From Amycolatopsis dendrobii (GTDB taxonomy: Bacteria; Actinomycetota; Actinomycetes; Mycobacteriales; Pseudonocardiaceae), in NCBI RefSeq assembly GCF_014145675.1, contig NZ_JACGZW010000020.1, forward strand, positions 62,001-126,000: a stretch of DNA of 64,000 nucleotides. The letters run 5' to 3'. The position numbers and the translations under genes were made by a program. Positions 1 to 11,017 of the stretch are shown here, one piece after another; the first letter of the stretch is position 1, and each line of letters starts with the position of its first letter. The notes below the pieces were generated by a model. The model worked only from the letters and a program-made list of their open reading frames with translations, searched no databases and was not told the origin of the DNA.

Positions 1-2750
<2,750 letters not shown>

Positions 2751-2751
2751 C

Positions 2752-4377
2752 ATGCGCATCCGCGCTCAAGTGGCCATGGTGATGAACCTCGACAAGTGCA
2801 TCGGCTGCCACACCTGCTCGGTCACCTGCAAACAGACCTGGACCAACCGCGAGGGCACCGAGTACGTCTGGTTCAACAATGTCGAGACCAAACCCGGCAT
2901 CGGCTACCCGAAGCACTACGAGGACCAGGAGCGCTGGAAAGGCGGCTGGAAACTCGACGCCAAGGGCAGGCTCGTGCTCCGCTCGGGCGGCCGGGCGAAA
3001 CGGCTTTCGCGGATCTTCGCGAACCCGGACCTGCCGTCGCTCGAGGACTATTACGAACCCGCGACCTTCGACAAGGACCTCCTCCTCGACGCTCCGGCCG
3101 GGTCCGCCGACACTCCGGTCAAGCAGCCGCGATCGGCGCTCACCGGCGAGCCGATCCGCCTGGAGTGGGGAGCCAACTGGGAGGACAGCCTCGGCGGAGC
3201 GCCGGAACGGGCCGGAACCGACCCTAACCTCGCGGCGATGGACCCCGAGGCCGCCGCGCGGGTCAAGTTCGAGTTCGAGAAGACGTTCATGTTCCACCTG
3301 CCGCGGATCTGCGAGCACTGCCTCAACCCGGCGTGCGTCTCGGCCTGCCCGTCGGGGGCGATGTACAAGCGCGAGGAGGACGGGATCGTCCTGGTCGACC
3401 AGGACCGTTGCCGCGGCTGGCGGATGTGCGTGAGCGCGTGCCCGTACAAGAAGGTCTACGTCAACCACGCGACCGGCAAAGCGGAGAAGTGCACCTTCTG
3501 CTTCCCCAGGATCGAAGCCGGGCAGCCGACGATCTGCTCGGAAACCTGCGTCGGCCGGCTGCGTTATCTCGGCCTGGTCTTCTACGACGAGGACGCGGTG
3601 CTGGCCGCTGCCTCGGTGGAGGACGAGCACGAACTGCTCGCCGCGCAGCGTGCGGTGTTCCTCGACCCGCACGATCCGGAGACGGTCCGGCTCGCCGCCG
3701 AGGCGGGTCTGCCGGAGGAATGGGTGCTCGCCGCGCAGGCGTCGCCGGTGTGGCGGCTGATCGGCGAGTACCGGATCGCGCTGCCGCTGCACCCGGAATA
3801 CCGCACCCTGCCGATGGTCTGGTACGTGCCGCCGCTGTCGCCGGTGCTGGACGCGGTCGGCGCCGCCGGACGCGACGACACCGACGCCGACGACGTCTTC
3901 CACACCATCCGCGACCTCCGGATCCCGGTGGAGTACCTGGCGGAACTGTTCGCCGCGGGCGACTCCGACGCCGTCGCCGGAGTGCTGATGAAGCTCGCCG
4001 CCATGCGGTCTTACATGCGGGCCCGCACCCTCGACGGCACTGTCGCCGGGGAACTGTGCGCCGGGGTGGGAATGTCGAGCGAGCAGATCGAGGCGATGTA
4101 CCGGCTGCTGGCCATCGCCAAGTACGACGAGCGCTACGTCGTGCCGACGGCCTACGACAAGGACGCCGCGGCGCTCGAAGCGCAGGCAGCGTCCGCTTCG
4201 GACTGCTCGCTGGACTGCGCGGGCGGTCCGGGGATGACCGAACTGCCCGCCACCGCCGAGCGATTCCACCTCGTCTCCGGTGACGAGCGCGTCCGCCCGG
4301 GACGGCGCGGCCTTCTCAGCCGCCGCTCCGACGGCAGGCTCGGGCTGGCCATCGACCCGGCGGGAGGCGCGTCATGA
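2752..4377 (+). CDS. narH: Respiratory nitrate reductase beta subunit
   Basis: Electron-transfer subunit that carries electrons from NarI haems to NarG through four iron-sulfur clusters. It has 541 residues, normal for NarH. Cys motifs appear in order: CIGCHTCSVTC near residue 16, CEHCLNPACVSACP near 185, CRGWRMCVSACP near 220 and CTFCFPRIEAGQPTICSETC near 247. The Trp in CRGW is the usual NarH substitution that marks the [3Fe-4S] cluster. The start is one base after the narG stop. The stop overlaps the narJ start by 4 bases, indicating translational coupling. Confidence 0.96.
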   Translation: MRIRAQVAMVMNLDKCIGCHTCSVTCKQTWTNREGTEYVWFNNVETKPGIGYPKHYEDQERWKGGWKLDAKGRLVLRSGGRAKRLSRIFANPDLPSLEDYYEPATFDKDLLLDAPAGSADTPVKQPRSALTGEPIRLEWGANWEDSLGGAPERAGTDPNLAAMDPEAAARVKFEFEKTFMFHLPRICEHCLNPACVSACPSGAMYKREEDGIVLVDQDRCRGWRMCVSACPYKKVYVNHATGKAEKCTFCFPRIEAGQPTICSETCVGRLRYLGLVFYDEDAVLAAASVEDEHELLAAQRAVFLDPHDPETVRLAAEAGLPEEWVLAAQASPVWRLIGEYRIALPLHPEYRTLPMVWYVPPLSPVLDAVGAAGRDDTDADDVFHTIRDLRIPVEYLAELFAAGDSDAVAGVLMKLAAMRSYMRARTLDGTVAGELCAGVGMSSEQIEAMYRLLAIAKYDERYVVPTAYDKDAAALEAQAASASDCSLDCAGGPGMTELPATAERFHLVSGDERVRPGRRGLLSRRSDGRLGLAIDPAGGAS

Positions 4378-5051
4378 CGGTCGATTCGCCGGATCGGGCA
4401 CGGTTGTTCGACCTCGCGTCGGTCCTGCTCGCCTATCCCGACGCCCGGCTGTTCGCCGCGGCAGAAGAACTTCGTGCCGCCGTCGACACGATCGCCCACC
4501 CCGATGTCCGAGACCTGCTGTCGGCGTTTCTCGACTGGCTGTCCGCCACCGGACCGCTTGCCGTCGAAACCCATTACGTGCGCACGTTCGACCTGCGCCG
4601 GCGCAGCGGGCTTTACCTGACTTACTACCTGCACGGCGACACCCGCAAACGCGGGATCGCTTTGCTGACGCTCAAACAACGCTATCGCGCGCACGGCCTG
4701 CGCCTGGCCGACGGTGAACTGCCCGACCTGCTGCCGGTGGTGCTGGAATTCGCCGCCGCCGCGGGTCCCGGCGACGGCGAGGCCCCGTTGCGCCAGCATC
4801 GGCGAGGCCTGGAGTTGCTGCGCCGCGCGCTGGAAGAGGCCGGGTCGCCGTACCGGCACGTGCTCGCCGCCGTGGTCGCCGCGCTGCCGCCGCTGACCCC
4901 CGGCGACCAGGCGGCGGTGACCGCGCTCGCCGTGGACGGCCCGCCGGTCGAATCGGTCGGGCTGGCCGCTTACGGAGCCGACGTCGACGCGATCGGCTTC
5001 GGTCCCGAGTTCGCCTTCGCCTCGTGTCCCTCCCTGGAGAGTGCCCCGTGA
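4374..5051 (+). CDS. narJ: Nitrate reductase assembly chaperone NarJ
   Basis: Cytoplasmic chaperone of the NarJ/DMSO reductase-delta family, needed for cofactor insertion into NarG and for membrane attachment of NarGH. The 225 residues match the family size. LFDLASVLLAYPD at the N-terminus and the YVRTFDLRRRSGLYLTYYL block around residue 65 are characteristic. The ATG overlaps the narH stop (ATGA) and the TGA overlaps the GTG of narI, so the four subunits are translated as one coupled unit. Confidence 0.94.
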   Translation: MTVDSPDRARLFDLASVLLAYPDARLFAAAEELRAAVDTIAHPDVRDLLSAFLDWLSATGPLAVETHYVRTFDLRRRSGLYLTYYLHGDTRKRGIALLTLKQRYRAHGLRLADGELPDLLPVVLEFAAAAGPGDGEAPLRQHRRGLELLRRALEEAGSPYRHVLAAVVAALPPLTPGDQAAVTALAVDGPPVESVGLAAYGADVDAIGFGPEFAFASCPSLESAP

Positions 5052-5788
5052 CCACGTTCGTCTGGATCGTGCTGCCCTACGCCTGCCTGGCGGTGTTCGT
5101 CCTCGGCCACGTCTGGCGGTGGCGCCACGACCAGTTCGGCTGGACCACGCACACCAGCCAATTGCTGGAAAGCCGCATTCTGCGCTGGGCCTCGCCGCTG
5201 TTCCATCTCGGCGCGTTCGGCGTGATCGCCGGGCACGCGGCCGGTCTGCTGGTCCCGGCGTGGCTGACGAGCGCCGTCGGCGTCCCCGAAGGCCTCTACC
5301 ACGCCGTCGCGGTGTGGGGCGGCACTCTCTCCGGGCTCGTGCTGGTCGCCGGTTTGGTGTTGCTCATCGCGCGCCGGGCGGCCAACGGCCGGGTACGCCG
5401 CGCTACGACCACAATGGACAAAGTCCTGTATGTCGCGCTCGCCGCGATGGTGGTGCTCGGCATGACCGCCACGGTCGGCGTCAACCTGTTCGGACACGGC
5501 TACGACTACCGCGAGACCATCGCCGTCTGGTTCCGCAGCGTATTCTGGTTCTCCCCGCGGACCCATCTGATGATCGACGCGCCGCTGGTCTACCAGTTGC
5601 ACGCCGTCGGCGGATTCCTTCTGCTCGCGCTCTGGCCGTTCACGCGGCTGGTGCACGTGTGGTCGGCGCCGCTGGCGTACCTGTGGCGTCCATACGTCGT
5701 CTATCGCGCCCGTCGCGGCGCGCCGCCCGCACCGGCGCCTTCCCCGGCCGCGGTGCGGGACCGGACCACCGGAGGAACCCGTGCCTGA
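5048..5788 (+). CDS. narI: Respiratory nitrate reductase gamma subunit (cytochrome b)
   Basis: Membrane diheme cytochrome b that oxidises quinol and passes electrons to NarH. I chose the GTG at 5048 because a GGAGA site lies 7 bases upstream and it forms a GTGA overlap with the narJ stop; an earlier in-frame start at 5024 would lengthen the overlap without a good ribosome site. The product has 246 residues, about five transmembrane helices, and haem-ligand-type His residues in helices near FHLGAFGVIAGHAAG and YQLHAVGGFLLLALWPFTRLVHVW. It overlaps the following CBS gene by 8 bases. Confidence 0.94.
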   Translation: MTTFVWIVLPYACLAVFVLGHVWRWRHDQFGWTTHTSQLLESRILRWASPLFHLGAFGVIAGHAAGLLVPAWLTSAVGVPEGLYHAVAVWGGTLSGLVLVAGLVLLIARRAANGRVRRATTTMDKVLYVALAAMVVLGMTATVGVNLFGHGYDYRETIAVWFRSVFWFSPRTHLMIDAPLVYQLHAVGGFLLLALWPFTRLVHVWSAPLAYLWRPYVVYRARRGAPPAPAPSPAAVRDRTTGGTRA

Positions 5789-6185
5789 ACCGGAACCGTC
5801 AGTCGCCGACGTCGTCGTCCGGCTGCCGAAAACGTTGCCCGCCCACGCTTCCGTCGCCGAGGCCAGGGCCTGCTTCGCCGACGACCACGTCCACCTGCTC
5901 CTGTTCACCGACTCCGGCCGCCTCCTGGGCACCCTCGTCCGCGAAGACCTGGACGACAGCGCCTGCGGCCCGGCGCTGCGGTATGCGCGGCTGGCCGGCC
6001 GGACCGTCCCGGCGGACCTGCCCGCCGAAGCCGCGCGCCGGCTCTTGCTCCGCCGCGGGCAGCGGCGACTCGCCGTCATCAACCGCGACGGTGCGTTGCT
6101 CGGTCTCCTGTGTCTCAAACGTCGCCGCACCGGGTTCTGCAGTGACGCCGACGTCGCCGCGCGGGCCGCGGACCGCCTCCGGTGA
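5781..6185 (+). CDS. CBS-domain pair protein of the nar operon
   Basis: Small soluble protein of 134 residues made of two CBS motifs: residues about 10-55 (HVHLLLFTDSGRLLGTLVREDL) and about 75-120 (RRLAVINRDGALLGLLCL). CBS pairs usually bind adenine nucleotides and act as energy or redox sensors; the ligand here is unknown. The GTG start has a strong GGAGGA site and overlaps the narI stop. The stop overlaps the next start (GTGA). Its place inside the nar operon suggests it modulates nitrate respiration, but that is inference. Confidence 0.85.
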   Translation: MPEPEPSVADVVVRLPKTLPAHASVAEARACFADDHVHLLLFTDSGRLLGTLVREDLDDSACGPALRYARLAGRTVPADLPAEAARRLLLRRGQRRLAVINRDGALLGLLCLKRRRTGFCSDADVAARAADRLR

Positions 6186-6937
6186 CGCGACGCCACGCTC
6201 CGGTCTTGCCGCCGCAGCACGGAGCCTGGGGATTTCTCGGCCTGCCGCTCCTGCTCGGCATCGCGGCAGGCGGCTGGTCCTGCTGGCTGATCCCGCTCGC
6301 GGCGGCCTGGGTGTCCGCGCATCCGGCGGGCTGGGCAGTCACCGGGCTGCTCACCGCGCGCCGGCCCGCCCGCTTCCGCCGGGCCGCGCTCCTGTGGGCC
6401 CCGGTGTGCGCGACGGCGGGCGCGGTGGTGCTGAGCGCACGTCCCTGGCTGGTCTGGGCGCTGCTCGGCTATCTCGTGCTGTTCGGCGTCAACCTCGGGT
6501 TCGCCCGAGCGCACCGGGAACGGTCGATGGCCAACGACCTCGTCCTGATCGCCGAGTGCGCGCTGATGGTCCCCGTCGTGGCCGGCGTGGTGGCAGGCAA
6601 TGCGCCGTGGGCGGCCATGACCGCCGCTCCCGTGCTCGCCGCCGCGGCACTCGCCGCGGTCGCTCTGGTCGGCTCCACGCTGCAGGTGAAGTCCCTGATC
6701 CGCGAACGCGCCAATCCCGCATACACCGTTGCGGCGCGGGCTTTCTCACTCGCCGCCGCCTTCGTGACGGCCGGGCTCGCGGTCGCTGCCGGCTGGTGGT
6801 GGCCGGCAGTCGCGTTCGTGCTGCTGTCCGCTCGATCGCTCTGGCGGCACGACCCGTCGCGGCGACCGTCCCGGATCGGGCTGGTCGAACTCGCCGGACT
6901 GGTTTCCGTTGCCGCGGCGGGCTTCCTGACCTTCTAG
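6182..6937 (+). CDS. YwiC-like integral membrane protein
   Basis: Predicted polytopic membrane protein of 251 residues with the family signature PPQHGAWGFLGLPLLLG at the N-terminus, matching the YwiC-like family first seen near Bacillus nitrate respiration genes. About seven or eight hydrophobic segments are visible, and a conserved EC...QVKSLIRERANPAY loop lies after the middle helices. The biochemical function is not known. The GTG start overlaps the CBS-protein stop, so it belongs to the nar operon; repeated association with anaerobic nitrate genes is the main clue to its role. Confidence 0.85.
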   Translation: MTRRHAPVLPPQHGAWGFLGLPLLLGIAAGGWSCWLIPLAAAWVSAHPAGWAVTGLLTARRPARFRRAALLWAPVCATAGAVVLSARPWLVWALLGYLVLFGVNLGFARAHRERSMANDLVLIAECALMVPVVAGVVAGNAPWAAMTAAPVLAAAALAAVALVGSTLQVKSLIRERANPAYTVAARAFSLAAAFVTAGLAVAAGWWWPAVAFVLLSARSLWRHDPSRRPSRIGLVELAGLVSVAAAGFLTF

Positions 6938-7069
6938 TCCGGAGTGGACAGTCGGGACCTTCGTCCTCCCGCGGAGGGAATTCGGCTCTGCTTCCGGCAA
7001 CGCGGATACCGGACGCTGGAGGAGTCCCCGCCGGCCGGCGGGCACCCGAACGACACGAATGAGGCGTCG

Positions 7070-8305
7070 ATGACCTCGACACAGGACCGCCCTGCCGGAC
7101 CCGGCAGACCGGCGCTCATGCTGACCATGGCGACCGCCGGGTTCGCGCTCAACTTCTGGGCCTGGGCGCTGCTCAGCCCGCTCGGCCCGCTGTTCAAGGA
7201 CTCCTTGAAGCTGACCGCGTTCGAGCAGGCCCTGATGGTCGCCGTGCCGGTCGTGGTCGGTTCGCTCGGCCGGATCCCGGTCGGCGCGCTCACCGACCGC
7301 TACGGCGGCCGGATCATGTTCCCGGTGCTCTCGGCGCTGACCGCGCTGCCGGTGCTGTTCCTCGGCCTCGCCGGGCATTCGTCGCTGGCCGCCCTCCTGA
7401 TCGGCGGCTTCTTCCTCGGCCTCGGCGGCACGTCGTTCGCGATCGGCGTCCCGTTCGTCAACGCCTGGTTCCCGCCCGAACGGCGCGGGCTGGCGATCGG
7501 CGTGTTCGGGGCGGGCATGGGCGGAACCGCGATCAGCGCGTTGACCACCGTCCCGCTGGTGAAAGCGGGGAGTGTCGCGACCCCGTTCCTGATCACCGCC
7601 GCGGTCCTCGTCGGATACGCGATCCTCGCCGCCGCCCTGCTGCGTGACGCACCGGGCCGCGCGGTGCCGACGGAGCCGCTGGCCCGGCGGATGCGCGAGA
7701 CCCTCCGGCTCGCGGTGACGTGGCAGGCCTCGGCGCTGTACGCGATCGCGTTCGGCGGATACGTCGCGTTTTCGGTCTACCTCCCGGCTTACCTGAAGAC
7801 CGGCTACGGACTGGCCCAGACCGACGCCGCCAACCGGATGGCGGGTTTCGTGCTCTTCGCCGTGGTGATGCGCCCGGTCGGCGGATGGCTTTCGGACCGC
7901 TTCGGACCCGTGCGCGTGCTCGGCGGAGTATTCGCGGTCGTCACGGCCTGCGCCGCGGTGCAGGCGTTCAGCCCAGGTCTGATGCCTCTGGGCACGGTCG
8001 CGTTCCTGGCGATGGCCGCGGCACTCGGCGCAGGCAGCGGTGCGGTGTTCGCGATGGTCGCCATGCTCGTCCCGGCGAACAAGGTCGGTTCGGTGACCGG
8101 AATCGTCGGAGCCGCGGGCGGTCTGGGCGGATTCATCCCGCCGCTGGTGATGGGCGCGCTCTACGGCGGTCTCGGCTCGTACGCGCTCGGTTTGGCCGCA
8201 CTGGCGCTGGTCGCCGCCGCAGCTCTCGCGTTCACCGCGACGGTGGCGAAACGCGCGCTGCAGCAGCATTTCCGCGCGGAGAAGGGGCTCAATCCCGGGG
8301 TGTGA
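7070..8305 (+). CDS. narK: NarK-type nitrate/nitrite MFS transporter
   Basis: Major facilitator of 411 residues with 12 predicted helices. It has nitrate-signature-like glycine-rich segments, GLGGTSFAIGVPFVNAWF in helix 5 and the matching GAAGGLGGFIPPLVMG in helix 11, so the probable role is nitrate import or nitrate/nitrite exchange for NarGHI. I chose the ATG at 7070 with GAGG 5 bases upstream; the frame is open further upstream but that part (from 6944) lacks transporter character. It lies 132 bases after the YwiC-like gene and probably shares its transcript, ending at the hairpin at 8350-8375. Confidence 0.9.
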   Translation: MTSTQDRPAGPGRPALMLTMATAGFALNFWAWALLSPLGPLFKDSLKLTAFEQALMVAVPVVVGSLGRIPVGALTDRYGGRIMFPVLSALTALPVLFLGLAGHSSLAALLIGGFFLGLGGTSFAIGVPFVNAWFPPERRGLAIGVFGAGMGGTAISALTTVPLVKAGSVATPFLITAAVLVGYAILAAALLRDAPGRAVPTEPLARRMRETLRLAVTWQASALYAIAFGGYVAFSVYLPAYLKTGYGLAQTDAANRMAGFVLFAVVMRPVGGWLSDRFGPVRVLGGVFAVVTACAAVQAFSPGLMPLGTVAFLAMAAALGAGSGAVFAMVAMLVPANKVGSVTGIVGAAGGLGGFIPPLVMGALYGGLGSYALGLAALALVAAAALAFTATVAKRALQQHFRAEKGLNPGV

Positions 8306-8349
8306 GCACTGCGGTGCCCTGGCCGTCTGATGGGAACCAACGTCCACGC

Positions 8350-8375
8350 CGGGCAGGGCCTTCTCCTCCTGCCCG
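8350..8375 (+). terminator. Hairpin downstream of narK
   Basis: Inverted repeat cgggcagg / cctgcccg (8350-8357 and 8368-8375) with a 10-base loop, 45 bases after the narK stop. There is no T-run, as is common for actinomycete terminators. It is the likely end of the nar transcript. Confidence 0.5.
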
Positions 8376-8433
8376 GGACACCCGGGCGGCACGACCATGG
8401 ACTCGACCCGGCAATCCGACACGGGAGGACTCG

Positions 8434-8904
8434 ATGGCCATCAAAGACCGCGTGCTGGCGACAGTCCGGCAGCACTCCGGCAAAGACGCGCTGCGCAGCT
8501 TCACCAAGCACATCCTCAACCCGGCCATGCTGCGGATCGCCGGCCGGCGATTCTGCTACGCGGCGGTGCTGCGGCACACCGGACGCCGTTCCGGCGCCGA
8601 GTACGCCACGCCTGTGGTCGCCGACCGCACCGAGGACGGGTTCGTCATTCCGCTGCCTTACGGCCCGCGAACCGACTGGGTCCGCAACGTCCGTGCCGCC
8701 GGCCACGCCACGGTCGAGACGAAGGGGGACAGCTACCGGGTGACCGCACCGGAGATCCTGGACGCGGCTGCCGCTCTCCCCCAGGTCCGCCCGTCGCACG
8801 CCCGGGGCTGGCGGCGCTTGGGCATCGAGCGCTACCTGAAGCTGACGATCGACACCGGCGAGCCGGGCGCCGCTCCGGAAGAACAACCTGGCCAGCACGA
8901 CTGA
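8434..8904 (+). CDS. Nitroreductase/deazaflavin (F420)-dependent oxidoreductase family protein
   Basis: Protein of 156 residues of the DDN/F420-dependent nitroreductase family, a split beta-barrel that reduces varied substrates with F420H2 or other flavins. Family features are the central VLRHTGRRSGAEYATPVV block, the GFVIPLPYGPRTDWVRNVRA block and the C-terminal YLKLTID. The ATG has a GGGAGGA site 5 bases upstream. It stands alone between narK and a DUF998 gene. The cofactor is inferred from the family; the substrate is unknown. Confidence 0.85.
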   Translation: MAIKDRVLATVRQHSGKDALRSFTKHILNPAMLRIAGRRFCYAAVLRHTGRRSGAEYATPVVADRTEDGFVIPLPYGPRTDWVRNVRAAGHATVETKGDSYRVTAPEILDAAAALPQVRPSHARGWRRLGIERYLKLTIDTGEPGAAPEEQPGQHD

Positions 8905-8944
8905 ACCGAGGTTCCGCGCTCGGCAGTCGCCGGAAGGAATCGCG

Positions 8945-9836
8945 ATGCGAGACTCGGCCCGGCTTCCGCGCCCGGTCCGGGCCCCTTGGCCCCGCCCCGC
9001 CCGCCGTCCGGACTCGGCTGCCCGAAGACCGGCGGGCTGGCTGTTGCTCGCGGCCGGGACCGCTTACGCCGCGTGGCTGCTCGAATTCGTGCTGCCGACC
9101 GGATTGTCCCCGGTCCGCGGCTTCGTCAGCGAGCACTACCCGGTGTTCCAGCCGTATCAGCAGTTGTTCCGGACCGGGGACCTCGTCGCCGGAGCCGGAT
9201 ACGTCGCCGCGGCCTTGCTCTTGCGGCGGGTGCTGCCGCCGGGCCGGGCCGCGGCCGTGACCTGGTGGAGCCTCGTCGTCTTCGGCGTCGCTACCGTGGC
9301 CGACGCGGCTTTCGTCCCGGACTGCGTGTCCACTGTGGACCCGGGCTGCGAGCGGCGCGAATTCGCCGGACAGGTCTCGTGGCACCACTTGACGCATCTC
9401 GGAGCCAGCGTGGTGGCGCAGTTCGCGGTCGGCTGCGTCGCGCTCGCGCTCGGCAGGCTCGCCGCCGCGTCCGGCGCCCGGCGGGACCGGAGGCTGGTCC
9501 GCCTGCTGGTCGCGGTCTGGGCCGTCGCCGGAATCGGGTGCCTGGCGTGCTACCCGTTCGGGTTGACCGGCCTGCCGCAGCGGATCCAGTTGCTCGTCAT
9601 GTCCGCGGCCACGGTCGCGGCGGCGCTTCGCTGCCTCCGCGCGACGCGAGCGTCGCCGCCCGGACCAGCGGAGCGGCCGGGCCGCCGCCAAGCTGCCGGA
9701 CCGCCCTCGGGCACGCCCCGGGTTCCGGCGGGACGACTCGCGACGCGAACCCGCCGGGCGCGCCCTCAGCGCAGGCGAACGGCACGGCGCCCGAACTCGG
9801 CCCGGACCTTCCCGGCCGGCCGCCGGGAAGGTCCGG
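8945..9836 (+). CDS. DUF998 membrane protein gene lacking a stop codon before its hairpin
   Basis: Multi-spanning membrane protein of the DUF998 family. Recognisable residues run from about 30 (AGWLLLAAGTAYAAWLLEFV) to about 235 (RIQLLVMSAATVAAALRCLR), with six predicted helices and the family-type acidic/Cys loop VPDCVSTVDPGCERREF. The start at 8945 has an AGGAATC site. The frame has no stop here: it runs through the hairpin at 9802-9836 and on, antisense to two minus-strand genes, to 11548. No frame has a stop between about 9600 and the hairpin, so the true 3' end cannot be placed; I end the feature at the hairpin. Function unknown. Confidence 0.6.
9802..9836. terminator. Perfect 15-bp hairpin between convergent genes
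   Basis: Arms at 9802-9816 and 9822-9836 (ccggaccttcccggc and its exact complement) with a 5-base loop. It lies 8 bases beyond the minus-strand gene stop at 9845 and inside the open frame of the plus-strand DUF998 gene, so it probably ends both transcripts. Confidence 0.75.
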
Positions 9837-9844
9837 CGCCTGCG

Positions 9845-11017
9845 CTACCCGGCCAGGTGGTCGCCGATCTGGGCGAACACCGCTTCCAGCGGCGGCACCG
9901 GGACCGACGGCGACATCACGTGCGAACCGTAGTGCGCGATGACCAGCTCCCGCCCCGGACTGACCTGCAAGCGCTGGCCGTGGATGCCTCGCGCGCCGAA
10001 CGTGCCGTGGCCGTCGCCGGTGACCCACCAGAAATTGTGGTAGCCGATCGGCCGCGCGGCACCGGTCGGCAGGGCGCGCTGCGCGGGCCCGGGCGGCACG
10101 TTGGCCAGATCGGCGACAACGCGTTCCGGCACGATCTGCCGGTCGCTGATCGCGCCGCCACGACGGAGCATCTCCCCTGCCCGGGCAAGGTCGCGAAGGG
10201 TCGCGCTGTAGCGGCCGCAGGCGATCTCCGTTCCGGTGGAATCCAGGCAGTACGCGCCGTCCTCGTCCGCGCCCAGGTGGGACCAGACGCGTTCGCTCCA
10301 CAGATCGGCGAGGCTGACGCCGGTGACGCGGCGAAGGGCTTCGGCGACCGCTTCGGTGTTTCCGTTGTCGTAGCGGAATTCAGTGCCCGGCGGCGCGACG
10401 GCCCGCGCGGTGGCGAGGTGCTCCTTGACGCTGGCCGGGCCGGTGTAGCCAGCGGGACGGGGCACGATGCCGACGGCGGCGAAATACCGTTGTGCCTCAA
10501 GGGGCTTGCAGAACGGCCGGCCGCCGTAGTCCATGACGGTGCCCATGTGCAGCAGGTGGTGGATCGTGGCGTCGCCGAACGCGGTGCCGGCGAGTTCGGG
10601 CGCGTAACGGGCCAGCGGCTGATCGGCCTCCAGTACGCCTTCGTCCAGCAACATCGCGGCGAGCAGTCCGGTCCACGACTTCGCGACCGATGCGGACAGG
10701 TGGACGTCGTGCGGCCGCATGCCGTGGAAATACCGCTCGTACACGACCTTTCCCCGGTGCGCCACCAGGATCGCGTCGGTTTCCGCGCCGGCCAGGAACT
10801 CGGTCAACGTGACCGAGGCTCCCCCGGCCTTCGGGGTCACGAGCAGGTGGTCCAGGTCGTGCGGATCCTCGGGCAGGTCCCAGCGCGGGCCCGCGCCGCG
10901 CCACACCCGCCGGGTCGGGCCGGTTTCCCTGGCGCGCGTCATGCCGAGGCGGACGAAGGCCGGGTCGACGTAGCCGCGGCTCCAGTAAGCATTGTCCACT
11001 GTGTACGGGCTGGTCAC
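9845..11017 (-). CDS. Beta-lactamase-fold serine hydrolase (class C / 6-aminohexanoate hydrolase-like)
   Basis: Serine hydrolase of 390 residues with the penicillin-recognising fold. The catalytic motif is SVAK at residues 110-113 (context HLSASVAKSWTG), the spacing seen in NylB-type esterases and amide hydrolases, followed by YDNGN near residue 225 as the Tyr-x-Asn element. No signal peptide is visible, so it probably acts inside the cell as an esterase, amidase or lactonase rather than as an antibiotic-resistance enzyme. The ATG overlaps the upstream MFS stop (ATGA), which makes it the last gene of a four-gene operon with acyl-CoA enzymes. The substrate is unknown. Confidence 0.85.
   Translation of the reverse strand: MTSPYTVDNAYWSRGYVDPAFVRLGMTRARETGPTRRVWRGAGPRWDLPEDPHDLDHLLVTPKAGGASVTLTEFLAGAETDAILVAHRGKVVYERYFHGMRPHDVHLSASVAKSWTGLLAAMLLDEGVLEADQPLARYAPELAGTAFGDATIHHLLHMGTVMDYGGRPFCKPLEAQRYFAAVGIVPRPAGYTGPASVKEHLATARAVAPPGTEFRYDNGNTEAVAEALRRVTGVSLADLWSERVWSHLGADEDGAYCLDSTGTEIACGRYSATLRDLARAGEMLRRGGAISDRQIVPERVVADLANVPPGPAQRALPTGAARPIGYHNFWWVTGDGHGTFGARGIHGQRLQVSPGRELVIAHYGSHVMSPSVPVPPLEAVFAQIGDHLAG

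Noticed and set aside
9845..11017. Antibiotic-resistance beta-lactamase
   Set aside because: It has the SxxK fold motif but no signal peptide, and it lies in an acyl-CoA operon. An esterase/amidase role fits better.
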